Positions 16,443 to 26,323 of a DNA stretch of 59,941 nt are shown here, one piece after another. Made by a program: the position numbers and the translations under genes. Source of the stretch: an uncultured Clostridia bacterium (lineage in GTDB: Bacteria > Bacillota > Clostridia > TANB77 > CAG-508); the NCBI GenBank assembly GCA_934168355.1, contig CAKPNI010000007.1:1-59941 (forward strand). Reading direction: 5' to 3'. Position 1 is the stretch's first letter. Each line of letters starts with the position of its first letter. Under the pieces are notes generated by a model that did not search any database, was not told the origin of the DNA, and saw nothing but the letters and a program-made list of their open reading frames with translations.

Positions 16443-16793
16443 ATGACAATAAAAAGAGGAGATATGTTTTATGCTGATTTAAGTCCAGTGGTAGGTTCAG
16501 AACAAGGTGGAGTTAGACCTGTTCTAATAATACAAAATAATTTAGGCAATAAATATAGTCCAACAGTAATTGCAGCTGCAATTACATCACAAACAAATAA
16601 AACAAAACTTCCAACACACATAGAAATAAATGGAGATGCACAAGGACTAAAAAATAATTCTGTTATTTTAGCAGAACAAATTAGAACAATAGATAAAAGT
16701 AGATTAAAAGAAAAAATTGGTCATATTGATGATGAATTGGTTATGAATAAAATAAATAATGCTTTAGGTGTGAGTTTTGGGTTAGGTGAATAA
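16443..16793 (+). CDS. MazF/EndoA-type mRNA interferase toxin
   Basis: 116 residues. It has the MazF family start KRGDMFYADLSPVVGSEQGG, then RPVLIIQNNLGNKYSPTVI, AAITSQ, and LAEQIRTIDKSRL. The enzyme cuts RNA at short motifs. ATG 16443 follows GGGAGTG at good spacing and fits the family N-terminus; the upstream in-frame ATG 16428 overlaps that site. No MazE-type antitoxin gene precedes it, although firmicute ndoA normally follows one. Confidence 0.93.
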   Translation: MTIKRGDMFYADLSPVVGSEQGGVRPVLIIQNNLGNKYSPTVIAAAITSQTNKTKLPTHIEINGDAQGLKNNSVILAEQIRTIDKSRLKEKIGHIDDELVMNKINNALGVSFGLGE

Positions 16794-16797
16794 ATAA

Positions 16798-16837
16798 AAA
16801 GAAAAATTAATTTTACACAAAAATTAATTTTTCTTTT
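16798..16837. terminator. Bidirectional terminator between mazF and the HD-GYP gene
   Basis: A 17-bp AT-rich stem (16798-16814 with 16820-16836) has A and T runs on both sides, between convergent genes. Confidence 0.8.
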
Positions 16838-16841
16838 ATAT

Positions 16842-17789
16842 TTATACATTTAATTTTTTTATTACTTTAACTTCATTATATAGTGTATCAATTTTATCTT
16901 TTCTTATTTGGTAAGCAGATTTATAGTTATCTAAAATACTAAAAAAGTTTCCTACAGTTTCATTTTCTTGTAAATAAATTTTCATATATTCAAGATAATA
17001 ATTTTTTTTATCTTCTTTTTTACTTTCATTCATTTTTTTATAGTATTTTTCAACTTTTTCTAAACGCTTTATATTTTCAGCTAAATAATCAACATAATCC
17101 TGTGCACATGATATTTCATAATAAATATCATCTAAAACAACTTTAAGTAAAACCTTAACAATGGCAGGATTGTTTTTTCCAAGTTTTGCATTATTAGCAA
17201 CTTCTTGTAAAACAGTAGAAGATTTTATAGGCTCACTTGGATGAGTATTTTCTATCAATATTTTTAATGTATCTGAAATTCCTATATGTGATTTATATTG
17301 ACGTTTACTAACAATTGCATCATATTCATCTGCAACACGAATGATTTGCCCTTCATATGGAATGTCCTTTTTTGTTAATCCCCTAGGGTATCCTGACCCA
17401 TTTAGTGCCTCATGGTGATACCATGGTCCGGCAGCATATGGACGTAATTTAGGATCTTTCATGCACATTTCATATCCTATTGTTGTATGAGTTTTTATAA
17501 TTTCATATTCTTCATCTGTAAGTTTCCCAGGTTTTTGCAAAACTTCTGGTGGAATAAATATTTTACCAATATCATGTAAATAAGCACAAATTGTACAATA
17601 TTCTGTAAATCCCTTTGAACAATGCAAATATTCGCATAGACGACAAGTAATTGCAGCAACATTCTCACAATGTTTTCTAGTAAAGACATCAAGTGCCCCT
17701 AAAGCATTTAATTGGTCTTGCATTGTTTTATCTAAATTGTAGGACTTAAGAGAGGTCCTATCATAAAAATCAAAAACTTCTTTTTTCAT
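16842..17789 (-). CDS. HD-GYP-type phosphohydrolase
   Basis: 315 residues. The HD domain carries HCENVAAIT, the metal-binding HDIGKIFIP, LTDEEYEIIKTH and the HHEALNGSGYPRGL signature that marks HD-GYP proteins, followed by RVADEYDAI. The C-terminal third is charged and probably helical. HD-GYP enzymes hydrolyse cyclic di-GMP or related dinucleotides; the REC-GGDEF protein at 57016 could supply that signal. It is transcribed divergently from addB. Confidence 0.9.
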   Translation of the reverse strand: MKKEVFDFYDRTSLKSYNLDKTMQDQLNALGALDVFTRKHCENVAAITCRLCEYLHCSKGFTEYCTICAYLHDIGKIFIPPEVLQKPGKLTDEEYEIIKTHTTIGYEMCMKDPKLRPYAAGPWYHHEALNGSGYPRGLTKKDIPYEGQIIRVADEYDAIVSKRQYKSHIGISDTLKILIENTHPSEPIKSSTVLQEVANNAKLGKNNPAIVKVLLKVVLDDIYYEISCAQDYVDYLAENIKRLEKVEKYYKKMNESKKEDKKNYYLEYMKIYLQENETVGNFFSILDNYKSAYQIRKDKIDTLYNEVKVIKKLNV

Positions 17790-17891
17790 AAACGTATTTC
17801 TCCTTTAATTTTATCCTAGACAAATTATACTATAATAGATTTAGAAAATCAATTTGTATTTAAAATATTTTTTTGGATATTGTTACAATCA

Positions 17892-17920
17892 TTGACATTT
17901 GTTTATAAAATTTATATAAT
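17892..17920 (+). promoter_or_regulatory. Sigma-A promoter for addB-pgeF
   Basis: TTGACA (17892-17897), a 17-bp spacer and TATAAT (17915-17920). Confidence 0.85.
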
Positions 17921-17942
17921 TTGCCAAAAGAAGGTGATAAAA

Positions 17943-20900
17943 ATGCCATTAAGAATTATCTACGGAAAAGCAGGTACTGGCAAAAGTAGTTTTATTTATA
18001 ATGAAATAAATGAGAAAATAAAACGAAACGAAAAAAACAAAATATATATAATAACTCCAGAACAATTTTCGTTCACGGCGGAAAAAAAGTTAATGGAAAA
18101 TAAAAAATCTGTAATAAATGCAGAAGTAATTACATTTAATAGAATGGCATATAGGGTAATGAATGAAGTTGGAGGAAATATCCACAATAGTTTAACAAAA
18201 TGTGGAAAGTCGATGCTTATTTACTCTATTTTGCAAAAAGAAAAAAAGAATTTGAATTTACTAAATAAGTCAGATGAAAATATAGATTTGGCAATGAGGA
18301 CTATTTCTGAATTTAAAAAAAATCAGGTTTCGATTGAAGAATTAAAAAAAGAAACGGAAAATATAAGTGATAATTATTTGAAAATAAAATTACAAGATTT
18401 AATTTTAATTTATGAAAAATTTAATAATAATATAGAAAATAAATATATTGATGAAACAGATTTATTAACAAAATTATCGGAAAATATAGAAAAAATAAAT
18501 TTATTTAAAAATGCAATATTTTATATAGATGAATTTGTTGGATATACAAAACAAGAATTAGAAATAATAAAAAAATTATTAAATATTTCAAAAAATGTAA
18601 CAATAACATTTTGTATAGATAATTTAGAATTAAATTCTAATCCAGATACAGATATTTTTTATCCAAATAAAATTACATTAAGTAAAATATTAAAATTATT
18701 AAATGACGATGAAAAAATAGAAACGGTAAATTTGAATAAATTAAATAGATTTAAAAATGAAGAATTAATTTATTTGGAAAATTATTTATATAATTTAAAA
18801 ATAAAAAAATATGAAAAAGAAATAAAAAATATAAATGTATTTTTATCTAAAAATCAATATTCTGAAATTGAATATGTTGCAAAAAATATAATTAAATTAG
18901 TAAAAAATAATAATTATAAATTTAATGAAATAGGAATAATTACAAAAAATGTAAATACATATTCTTCATTAATAAAAGCGATATTTACAAAATATGAAAT
19001 ACCAGTATTTATTGATGAAAAAAAAGATTTGAATCAAAATATATTAATTAGATATATTTTAAGTATTTTAGAAATAATAATAAAAAATTATTCTTATGAA
19101 TCTGTATTTAATTATTTAAAAATTAATTTCTCAGAATTTGATGAAGATGATATTTTTAAATTAGAAAAATATTGTATTAAATATGGAATAAAAAATAATA
19201 AATTTAAAAAAGATTTTATTTATGAAATAAATAAAGAAGAAATTAATTATTTAAATGAATTAAGAAAAAAAATAATTAATCCGATAATTAATTTGGAGAA
19301 AAAAATAAATAAAAAACAAAATGTAAAAAATATAATAAAAGAATTATATTTATTTTTAATTAATGAAAATATAGAAAATAAATTAAATAAAAAAATAAAA
19401 GAATTAGAAAACAAAAATAATTTTGAATTAGCAAAAGAATATAAAATAAGTTATGAAATCATAATAAATATTTTTGATGAAATTTCAAATATATTTAATG
19501 ATGAAGAATTTACATTAGATAATTTTTATAAAATATTTAAAATAGGTTTAAAAAATAGTAGCCTTGGAAAAATTCCAGCCAGTCAAGATGGAGTTACAGT
19601 AGGTGATACTGAAAGGTCAAGAACACATAAGGTAAAAGCAATATTTATAATAGGTTTAAATGATGGAAGTTTTCCAAGTGTAAACAAAGATGAGGGCTTT
19701 ATAAATGATACGGATAGAGAGGTTTTAAAGGAAAAAAATATTGAACTTGCAAAAGGAACTTTGGAAAATTTATATGATGATAATTTTAATATTTATAAAG
19801 CATTTACGACTGCAGAAGAAAAAATAATTTTATCATATTGTCAATCAGATACTGATGGAAAATCATTACGACCTTCAACATTAATTTTAAAAATCAAAAA
19901 AATATTTCCAAACCTAATTGAACAAAATGATATTTTAGAAAAAGAAAATTATTTTGTAAATGAAAAAGAATTATATGAAGATTTTATTTCAAAAATAATT
20001 TGTGAAAATGATGAAATAAAAAATGATAATTTATTTTTATTTTATAAATATTTTAATGAAAATAATAATTATAAAAAAATATTAAAAAATAATTTGAATT
20101 ATATTAAAAAATTAAAAATGCCGGAAAAAATAAAAAAAGAAAATATTCAAAAATTATATGGAACTAAATTAAAAACAAGTGTATCTAAATTAGAAACATT
20201 TAAATCATGTCCATATGAATATTTTTTACAATATAGTTTAAAAATAAAAGAAAAAGAAGAATTAAAAGTGAAAAATCTTGATACTGGTTCTTTTATGCAT
20301 GAAGTAATAAATTCATTTTTCGAAGAAACAAAAAATAATAAAATAAATATAAAAAATATTGAAGATGAAGAAATAGAAAAAATAGTAAATAAAATAATTG
20401 ATGAAAAATTAAATAATAATAAAAATTATATTTTTACAGCAACAGAAAAATATAAATTATTAGTTAAAAGACTAAAGAGAATTATTTTAAAAGCATTAAA
20501 ATATATAATTTTAGGATTAAAATCAGGAGATTTTGAGGTAGAGGGAACAGAAGTTGCATTTGATGAGAAAAAGGGAACATATAAACCAATTGAAATAAAA
20601 TTGGAAAATGGAAAGACCGTAGAAATTGTTGGGAAAATAGATAGAATAGACATTGCAAAAGATGAAAATAATAAATATATAAGAATAATTGATTATAAAT
20701 CATCTATTAAAGATATTGATTATACAAATATATATGCCGGACTTCAATTACAATTAATTACATATTTGGATGCAATGTGTAAAATAGAAGATTTTATTCC
20801 AGCCGGAATTTTATATTTTAATTTATTAGAGCAAATGATTAATTCTGGTAAAAAAATGACAGATGAAGAAATAGAAGAAAAAATAAAAAATAACTTCAAA

Positions 20901-21281
20901 ATGAAAGGCTTAATTTTAGCAGATGTTAGGGTGGCAAAAATGCAAGATAATAATTTAATGGCAGGAACACAGTCGAAAGTTATCCCGGCATATATGGATA
21001 AATCGGAAATGTTAAGTCCTAAAAAAAGCAGTATTGCAACTAAGGAAGAATTTGAAAAATTACAAAAATATGTAATTAATACTATAAAAGAAATATCTGA
21101 AGAAATATTAAGTGGTAATATTAGATTAAATCCATATTATAAAAATAAAAAAACACCTTGTGAATATTGCAGTTATAAAAATGTATGTGGATTTAATTCA
21201 GGAATTTTTAAGACAGAATATAATTTTATTAATAAAAAACAAAAAGAAGATATTTTTGAAAAATTAGAAAAGGAGAATTAA
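17943..21281 (+). CDS. addB: ATP-dependent helicase/nuclease subunit B (AddB)
   Basis: 1112 residues from ATG 17943, chosen for AAGGTGAT upstream and the P-loop YGKAGTGKSSF near the N-terminus. The middle has the inactivated helicase core, with IIGLNDGSFPS. The C-terminus has the RecB-type nuclease with VVGKIDRID, IIDYKSS and GLQLQL, and cysteines for an iron-sulfur cluster (SCPYEYF plus PCEYCSYKNVCGF). AddAB resects double-strand breaks for recombination. The middle of the gene is extremely AT- and Lys/Asn-rich. addA is not next to it in this window. Confidence 0.95.
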   Translation: MPLRIIYGKAGTGKSSFIYNEINEKIKRNEKNKIYIITPEQFSFTAEKKLMENKKSVINAEVITFNRMAYRVMNEVGGNIHNSLTKCGKSMLIYSILQKEKKNLNLLNKSDENIDLAMRTISEFKKNQVSIEELKKETENISDNYLKIKLQDLILIYEKFNNNIENKYIDETDLLTKLSENIEKINLFKNAIFYIDEFVGYTKQELEIIKKLLNISKNVTITFCIDNLELNSNPDTDIFYPNKITLSKILKLLNDDEKIETVNLNKLNRFKNEELIYLENYLYNLKIKKYEKEIKNINVFLSKNQYSEIEYVAKNIIKLVKNNNYKFNEIGIITKNVNTYSSLIKAIFTKYEIPVFIDEKKDLNQNILIRYILSILEIIIKNYSYESVFNYLKINFSEFDEDDIFKLEKYCIKYGIKNNKFKKDFIYEINKEEINYLNELRKKIINPIINLEKKINKKQNVKNIIKELYLFLINENIENKLNKKIKELENKNNFELAKEYKISYEIIINIFDEISNIFNDEEFTLDNFYKIFKIGLKNSSLGKIPASQDGVTVGDTERSRTHKVKAIFIIGLNDGSFPSVNKDEGFINDTDREVLKEKNIELAKGTLENLYDDNFNIYKAFTTAEEKIILSYCQSDTDGKSLRPSTLILKIKKIFPNLIEQNDILEKENYFVNEKELYEDFISKIICENDEIKNDNLFLFYKYFNENNNYKKILKNNLNYIKKLKMPEKIKKENIQKLYGTKLKTSVSKLETFKSCPYEYFLQYSLKIKEKEELKVKNLDTGSFMHEVINSFFEETKNNKINIKNIEDEEIEKIVNKIIDEKLNNNKNYIFTATEKYKLLVKRLKRIILKALKYIILGLKSGDFEVEGTEVAFDEKKGTYKPIEIKLENGKTVEIVGKIDRIDIAKDENNKYIRIIDYKSSIKDIDYTNIYAGLQLQLITYLDAMCKIEDFIPAGILYFNLLEQMINSGKKMTDEEIEEKIKNNFKMKGLILADVRVAKMQDNNLMAGTQSKVIPAYMDKSEMLSPKKSSIATKEEFEKLQKYVINTIKEISEEILSGNIRLNPYYKNKKTPCEYCSYKNVCGFNSGIFKTEYNFINKKQKEDIFEKLEKEN

Positions 21282-21284
21282 TTT

Positions 21285-22106
21285 ATGGATTTATCTAATG
21301 ATGTTGTTTTAGACATAAAAAAGAAAAATCAAGAATTTTTACAATTTAAAAAATTACAAAAATATTCTGATTTAATTTCTCATTGCTATTCTTTGGGAAC
21401 AGATAAAAATTATAGAACTTTTAAAGTAAATAAGGAGTCTTTGCCTAAAGATGAATATGAAAAAAATATGAATGATTATATGTTATTATGTGAGGCAAAT
21501 AATTTAGATTATAAAAATATTGTAAAAGCAAGTCAAGCTCATACTGATAATATAATGAATATTAATTCTGTAGAAGAAAGCAAAATAATAGATACAAATG
21601 TAAGGTCAGACGGATTAATAACAAATAAAAAACAAATAATTCTAGCAACAACAAATGCTGATTGTATATTGTTATTAATGTTTGATCCTATGAAAAAAGT
21701 TATTGCAAATGTACATTCAGGCTGGAGAGGAACACTACAAGAAATATCTGTGAAAACTGTTAAAAAGATGGAAAAAGACTACGGATGCAATCCGAAAGAC
21801 ATTATAGTATGTATTTGTCCGAGTATAAGAAAATGTCATTTTGAGGTTGATAGAGATGTATATGAAATGTTTTACAATCAGTTTGAAAAATTAGGTAATA
21901 CAGAAAAATTTATTACACAAAAAGAAGAAAAATGGTATATAGATACTGTTTTAATAAATAAAATAATATTAAAAAATATTGGTATTTTAGAAGAAAATAT
22001 AGAAGACTGTGGGATTTGTTCAGTATGCAATAAAGATAAAGTACATTCATTCAGAGCAGAGGGTGCAAATTATGGTTTAGCAACGGCACTAATAGCATTA
22101 AATTAA
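21285..22106 (+). CDS. pgeF: Peptidoglycan editing factor PgeF (YlmD/YfiH, DUF152)
   Basis: 273 residues. It has the DUF152 motifs ASQAHTDNI, RSDGLIT, TNADCILLL, the zinc/copper-binding VHSGWRGT, CPSIRKCHFEV and CSVCNK. The family removes wrongly incorporated residues from wall precursors and also shows laccase-like or purine nucleoside activity in vitro. It begins 3 bp after addB and is co-transcribed with it. Confidence 0.93.
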   Translation: MDLSNDVVLDIKKKNQEFLQFKKLQKYSDLISHCYSLGTDKNYRTFKVNKESLPKDEYEKNMNDYMLLCEANNLDYKNIVKASQAHTDNIMNINSVEESKIIDTNVRSDGLITNKKQIILATTNADCILLLMFDPMKKVIANVHSGWRGTLQEISVKTVKKMEKDYGCNPKDIIVCICPSIRKCHFEVDRDVYEMFYNQFEKLGNTEKFITQKEEKWYIDTVLINKIILKNIGILEENIEDCGICSVCNKDKVHSFRAEGANYGLATALIALN

Positions 22107-22185
22107 AAAATGTTCCCGAAAAGTGTATCCCTAAAAGGGAAAAGTAACAAAAAAAGGTCATCAAAAGAGAAAAAAGGAGGTAAAT

Positions 22186-23103
22186 ATGATACCAAATAAA
22201 TTAAAAAAAGGAGACACAATAGCAGTAATAGCACCATCAAATGCAGTAAATGAAGATGATACAAAGTTTTTAAAAGAAACAGAAAAAATGTTTAATAAAT
22301 ATGGAATAAATGTAATATATGGTAAAAATATATATTCAAACACATTAGGATATGGAGCAACGCCAAGAGAAAAAGCAAATGATTTAAATGAAGCTTTCTC
22401 TAATTCGAATGTACAAGCTATATTTTGCGCCAAAGGTGGAGAAAATTCTAATACAATTTTTGAATATATAGATTATGAATTGATAAAACAAAATCCAAAA
22501 ATATTTAGCGGGTTTAGTGATTCTACATTTTTACTTAACATGATATATGAAAAAACAGGTTTAACAACATTCCATGGTTCAACATTCAAAGCAATTTCAG
22601 ATTGGGATGCCAGATGTGTATTTAATGATATAATTGATAAAATGATGAATGGAAAATTGAGTTTAAATATGAACCCAAAAAGTTTTAAAGTAATAAAACA
22701 GGGAGAAGCAGAAGGAACATTAATTGGTGGAAATTTAAGCTGTATTAGAGAAATGGTTTGTGGAAAATATAGTATTGATTTTAAAGATAAAATATTATTT
22801 ATAGAAGATTTGGGAGAGGAATCAAATCCGAAATTTGAAAGTAATTTTCTTTATTATATGAAACAAAATGGAGTATTTAATCAAATAAAAGGATTATGGA
22901 TTGGAAATTATGAACATGAAAGTCAAATAAAATTAGAAAATATTGTACTAGATGTTTTAGAAAATAATTATAATTTTCCAATTATAAAGTCAGAAAATTT
23001 CGGACATATTGCGGAAAAACAAGTTATACCGATCGGCGTAAAATCAAGGATTGATACAGCAAATGAAGAAAAAATAATTTTGATGGAAAAATGTGTTAAG
23101 TAA
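22186..23103 (+). CDS. S66 family L,D-carboxypeptidase (MccF/LdcA-like)
   Basis: 305 residues. The N-terminal GDTIAVIAPSNAV, the CAKGGENSNTIFEYIDY segment, nucleophilic Ser in FSGFSDSTFLL, a Glu in EGTLIGGNLSCI and a late His in NFGHIAEKQVIPIG give the S66 triad. These cytoplasmic enzymes trim the terminal D-Ala of murein tetrapeptides or cleave microcin C-like compounds. AAAGGAGG precedes the ATG. Confidence 0.9.
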   Translation: MIPNKLKKGDTIAVIAPSNAVNEDDTKFLKETEKMFNKYGINVIYGKNIYSNTLGYGATPREKANDLNEAFSNSNVQAIFCAKGGENSNTIFEYIDYELIKQNPKIFSGFSDSTFLLNMIYEKTGLTTFHGSTFKAISDWDARCVFNDIIDKMMNGKLSLNMNPKSFKVIKQGEAEGTLIGGNLSCIREMVCGKYSIDFKDKILFIEDLGEESNPKFESNFLYYMKQNGVFNQIKGLWIGNYEHESQIKLENIVLDVLENNYNFPIIKSENFGHIAEKQVIPIGVKSRIDTANEEKIILMEKCVK

Positions 23104-23186
23104 ATTTTTGTCGAAAAGTGTTGAAGTTATGGAGTTAATATAGTAAAATAAAAAATACAAATAAATTAAGATAGGATGGAAAACAT

Positions 23187-24305
23187 ATGAATCAAATAAT
23201 GGGAGAACAAAAAGAAAAAAAAATAAATTTCAATGAATATGAGGAAAAAAATAGTAATAAAAAAAAGAAAACAAGAAAATCAAAATTCAGAAAAATAATA
23301 AAAAGAATATTAATAACTTTAGCTATACTGGTTGTAATAGGTGCAAGTTCGTTAGGAATATTATTATATGGTCCGTATAGTGGTTTTAGGGACTGGCTAA
23401 TAACAACTGCAATGACGACAATGACACATCAATGGATTGCATATTTTTTTTATGATCAAGATACAATAAATGCAGTAATGGCTGGAAACAGAGTAGATGA
23501 AATACAAGAGGACACAGATACAAATGCAATTGTTGTAGGAGTCCAGGAGGAAAAAACATATGAAAATGAATATGAAAGGGCAATACTTGAAAAAGATAAT
23601 CCTGAGGATACATATAAAATTATAGAAATAAATGGAAAAGGATATTCTGGATATTTAGCAGCTATATATGACCCATCAAAAGTCAGAACATTGGTTACAT
23701 CAAAAATTGGAACAAGTGGACAGTATTTAACAACAATGGCAAAAAACAATAAGGCAGTTGTAGCAATAAATGGTGGAGGATTTGATGATCCAAATTATAG
23801 CAGTAATGCTGCAAACCCATTAGGAATTACATTTTCCAAAGGAAGACTTGTAACTTCATATTATTATGCTGGAGCAGGTGGAATAATAGGATTTGATATA
23901 AACAACAAACTTGTATTATCATCCAAATGTACAGAAGAATCAGCAAGGTCGCTAAAAATTAGGGATGCCGTAACATGTGGACCATTTTTAATAGTAAATG
24001 GTAAAAAATCAGGAGTTGTTGGAAATGGTGGTTGGGGAACTGCCCCACGTACAGCAATCGGTCAAAGAAAAGATGGTATAGTTCTATTTTTAGTAGTAGA
24101 TGGAAGAACAGTAAAAAGGCCGGGAGCAGACATGGACGATTTAATAGAAATTATGCAAAACTACGGAGCATATAATGCTGCAAACCTAGATGGAGGAACA
24201 TCTACAGCTATGACAGTTAATTATGAGTTAATAAATGATCCTGTAGATAGTTCAGGAGCACACAAAACGAGATTCATATCAACAGGATTTGGTTTAATAG
24301 AATAA
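23187..24305 (+). CDS. Phosphodiester glycosidase-like membrane protein (NAGPA/DUF2233)
   Basis: 372 residues. A Lys-rich cytoplasmic start and one membrane helix (about 40-62) lead to an external domain with VVAINGGGFDDP, GITFSKGRLV, TAIGQRKDGIVLFLVVDGR and NLDGGTSTAM, the motifs of the NAGPA/DUF2233 fold. Such domains uncover sugar-phosphodiester bonds or act on exopolysaccharide and wall polymers. The exact substrate is unknown. Confidence 0.88.
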   Translation: MNQIMGEQKEKKINFNEYEEKNSNKKKKTRKSKFRKIIKRILITLAILVVIGASSLGILLYGPYSGFRDWLITTAMTTMTHQWIAYFFYDQDTINAVMAGNRVDEIQEDTDTNAIVVGVQEEKTYENEYERAILEKDNPEDTYKIIEINGKGYSGYLAAIYDPSKVRTLVTSKIGTSGQYLTTMAKNNKAVVAINGGGFDDPNYSSNAANPLGITFSKGRLVTSYYYAGAGGIIGFDINNKLVLSSKCTEESARSLKIRDAVTCGPFLIVNGKKSGVVGNGGWGTAPRTAIGQRKDGIVLFLVVDGRTVKRPGADMDDLIEIMQNYGAYNAANLDGGTSTAMTVNYELINDPVDSSGAHKTRFISTGFGLIE

Positions 24306-24312
24306 AAATAAA

Positions 24313-24348
24313 TAGAAAAAATCCATAAAAACTATGGATTTTTTTTTA
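24313..24348 (+). terminator. Intrinsic terminator
   Basis: AAAAAATCCATA pairs with TATGGATTTTTT, followed by more T. Confidence 0.85.
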
Positions 24349-24464
24349 TTTCCTTGATATAATAAAATCACTTTTAAATTTGGAAAAAACAATACAAATG
24401 CAAGATTGAAAGCTTGTAATAAACGTGAAAAGGAGGAATTAGCTAAAGGGGCTAAAAAGAAGAG

Positions 24465-25364
24465 ATGGTTTTTAAAGATTATTACAAAATATTAGAACTA
24501 AAGACAAATAGAGTATCTTCAGAAGAAATAAAAAACGCTTATAGATTAGCAGTTAAAAAAAATCATCCAGATTTAAATGTTAAAGACAAATTAGCTGAGG
24601 AGAAAATAAAAGATATAAATGAAGCATACAAAATACTTTCAGATAGCACAGCAAAAAGAAAATATGATAGAATATGGAACAGAAATAACATGAAAGTAAA
24701 GCAACAACAATACAAAGAAGAAAATCAAAAAAACAATTCATCATTTGGGGATTTCTTTAATATGTTTTTTGGAACAACAGAAAATATAATACAAAAGAAG
24801 GTTAGTAAAATAGAAAAAAATCCAATAAAAGGAGAAAATATAGAAACAAGCATAGATGTTGATATAGAAGAAGTATTTTATGGATTAGACAAAAAAATCT
24901 CATTAAGAACAGTTGATGGAAAGATGAAAGTATTTACAGTATCAATTCCAGCGGGACTTAGAAGTGGCGAAAAAATAAGACTTTTAGGACAAGGCAAAGA
25001 AGGAATAGATGGCGGTAAAAATGGAGACTTATTTATAAAAGTAAATATAAAAGATAGCGATAAATTCAAATTAAGAGGAAATGACTTATATACAAATTTA
25101 TATTTAACTCCATGGGAAGCAGCACTTGGTACAAGAACAACAGTCTATTCTATAGATGATGGAACAGTAGTATATATTCCAGAGGGGATAGAAACCGGAG
25201 AAGTTTTAAAAATATCTGGAAAGGGTTACAAAGATGGAAAAGGCGGAAGAGGAGATTTGGTTGTAAAAATCAATATTATGGTACCAAAAAAATTAAATGA
25301 AGAAGAAAAAAAATTATTTGAAAAATTAAGTACAGTTTCGAGCTTTAATCCTAGAAAAATATAG
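24465..25364 (+). CDS. DnaJ-type chaperone without zinc finger (CbpA-like)
   Basis: 299 residues. A J domain with the HPD motif (KKNHPDLN, about 34-41) and NEAYKILSDSTAKRKYD is followed by a linker and the two DnaJ C-terminal beta domains (VSIPAGLRSGEKIRLLGQG, LYLTPWEAALGT, IPEGIETGEVLKISGKG). The CXXCXGXG zinc repeats of DnaJ are absent, as in CbpA. It stimulates DnaK ATPase. An AGGAGG lies unusually far upstream (about 24431); the closer GAAGAG may serve the ATG. Confidence 0.92.
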   Translation: MVFKDYYKILELKTNRVSSEEIKNAYRLAVKKNHPDLNVKDKLAEEKIKDINEAYKILSDSTAKRKYDRIWNRNNMKVKQQQYKEENQKNNSSFGDFFNMFFGTTENIIQKKVSKIEKNPIKGENIETSIDVDIEEVFYGLDKKISLRTVDGKMKVFTVSIPAGLRSGEKIRLLGQGKEGIDGGKNGDLFIKVNIKDSDKFKLRGNDLYTNLYLTPWEAALGTRTTVYSIDDGTVVYIPEGIETGEVLKISGKGYKDGKGGRGDLVVKINIMVPKKLNEEEKKLFEKLSTVSSFNPRKI

Positions 25365-25380
25365 ATTTTCCTAAGCTCTA

Positions 25381-25409
25381 TTGACATAAAACGGAAAAAC
25401 TGCTATAAT
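25381..25409 (+). promoter_or_regulatory. Sigma-A promoter of the VirD4-like operon
   Basis: A perfect TTGACA (25381-25386), a 17-bp spacer and a perfect TATAAT (25404-25409). Confidence 0.9.
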
Positions 25410-25473
25410 AAAAGAGTGGTTAAACGAAGGAAAAATCTATGTAATAAAATCATAGAAAATGGAGGAAAATAAA

Positions 25474-25995
25474 ATGGAATCATGGAAAGGAAAACATTTT
25501 AGTATAACAGACCCAAAAGGAGTAAATACAGTTATATATGAAGTTTTTAAAACAAAAAAGGAATATTTAAAAAAATATCCAAAATATACAGTTCAAAGAT
25601 TACGTTCAACAGAACAATTAGTTGGAGATTTAAAGAAAAAAACATTTTATGTTGAGGAACCACTTGAAAATGGAAACCAGTTAGTTATATTTTCTTTTGC
25701 AAAAGAAAAAGTTGTAATTAACAATGGTTTACTTATTAATGATGAGGTAAAAATCTCAAAAAAGCCAGTTCCATTTAAGTTTGACACATTATACTCTGAA
25801 GAAGAAACAGAAATAAAAGACTTCAAATATACACCAAACTTTAAAAGAGCTATTACAATAATAGACCCAGAAACTACAGAAGAAATAAAGCCAGTTCTTT
25901 ATTATGATGATGAAACTGACGAAGTAAAGGGAAAATGTAAATTAAAACCTAATAAATCTTATTTTGCGTTTGAAATAAGAGATGATAAAAATTAA
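25474..25995 (+). CDS. Unknown protein, first gene of the VirD4-like operon
   Basis: 173 residues, soluble, beta-rich and charged, with no signal or membrane segment. It starts MESWKGKHFSITDPKGVN and contains repeated FKFDTLYSEEE/DFKYTPNFKR-like strands. ATG 25474 is chosen because GGAGG (25461-25465) is correctly spaced for it; the ATG at 25459 lies before that site. Family not recognised. Linkage suggests a partner of the ATPase two genes downstream. Confidence 0.7.
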   Translation: MESWKGKHFSITDPKGVNTVIYEVFKTKKEYLKKYPKYTVQRLRSTEQLVGDLKKKTFYVEEPLENGNQLVIFSFAKEKVVINNGLLINDEVKISKKPVPFKFDTLYSEEETEIKDFKYTPNFKRAITIIDPETTEEIKPVLYYDDETDEVKGKCKLKPNKSYFAFEIRDDKN

Positions 25996-26009
25996 GGAGG
26001 AATTCTATA

Positions 26010-26300
26010 ATGACCGAAAAACAAAAAGAGGCTAGGGTAAAGGAAATGGAGAGATTTGTAAACGAAGGCGTACCTGAAGAAGCAAAGGATAAAGAGTGCT
26101 TATGGGAAGAAAATCCATCTATTAAAACTTATGCAATAGAAGTTAAGCAAAGAGTGAATAAAAGAGATAATAAAAAGAAAATTGATGTAAAAAATTACAA
26201 AGCTGCAATGCCACGTCGTTCAGAAGATGCATCTATAAAGACAGTAGAAGAAGATAAAGAAAAAAGCAATACTTCGAAAGGGGTAGTAAAAAGTAGATAA
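26010..26300 (+). CDS. Small charged protein in the VirD4-like operon
   Basis: 96 residues, very rich in Lys and Glu, without hydrophobic segments (TEKQKEARVKEMERFVNEGV, then AMPRRSEDASIKTVEEDKEK). Probably partly disordered. A strong AAGGAGG precedes the ATG. Not recognised; it could be an adaptor or accessory protein for the coupling-type ATPase that follows. Confidence 0.65.
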   Translation: MTEKQKEARVKEMERFVNEGVPEEAKDKECLWEENPSIKTYAIEVKQRVNKRDNKKKIDVKNYKAAMPRRSEDASIKTVEEDKEKSNTSKGVVKSR

Positions 26301-26323
26301 CCAAAAGAAAAGGGTGAAAATTT

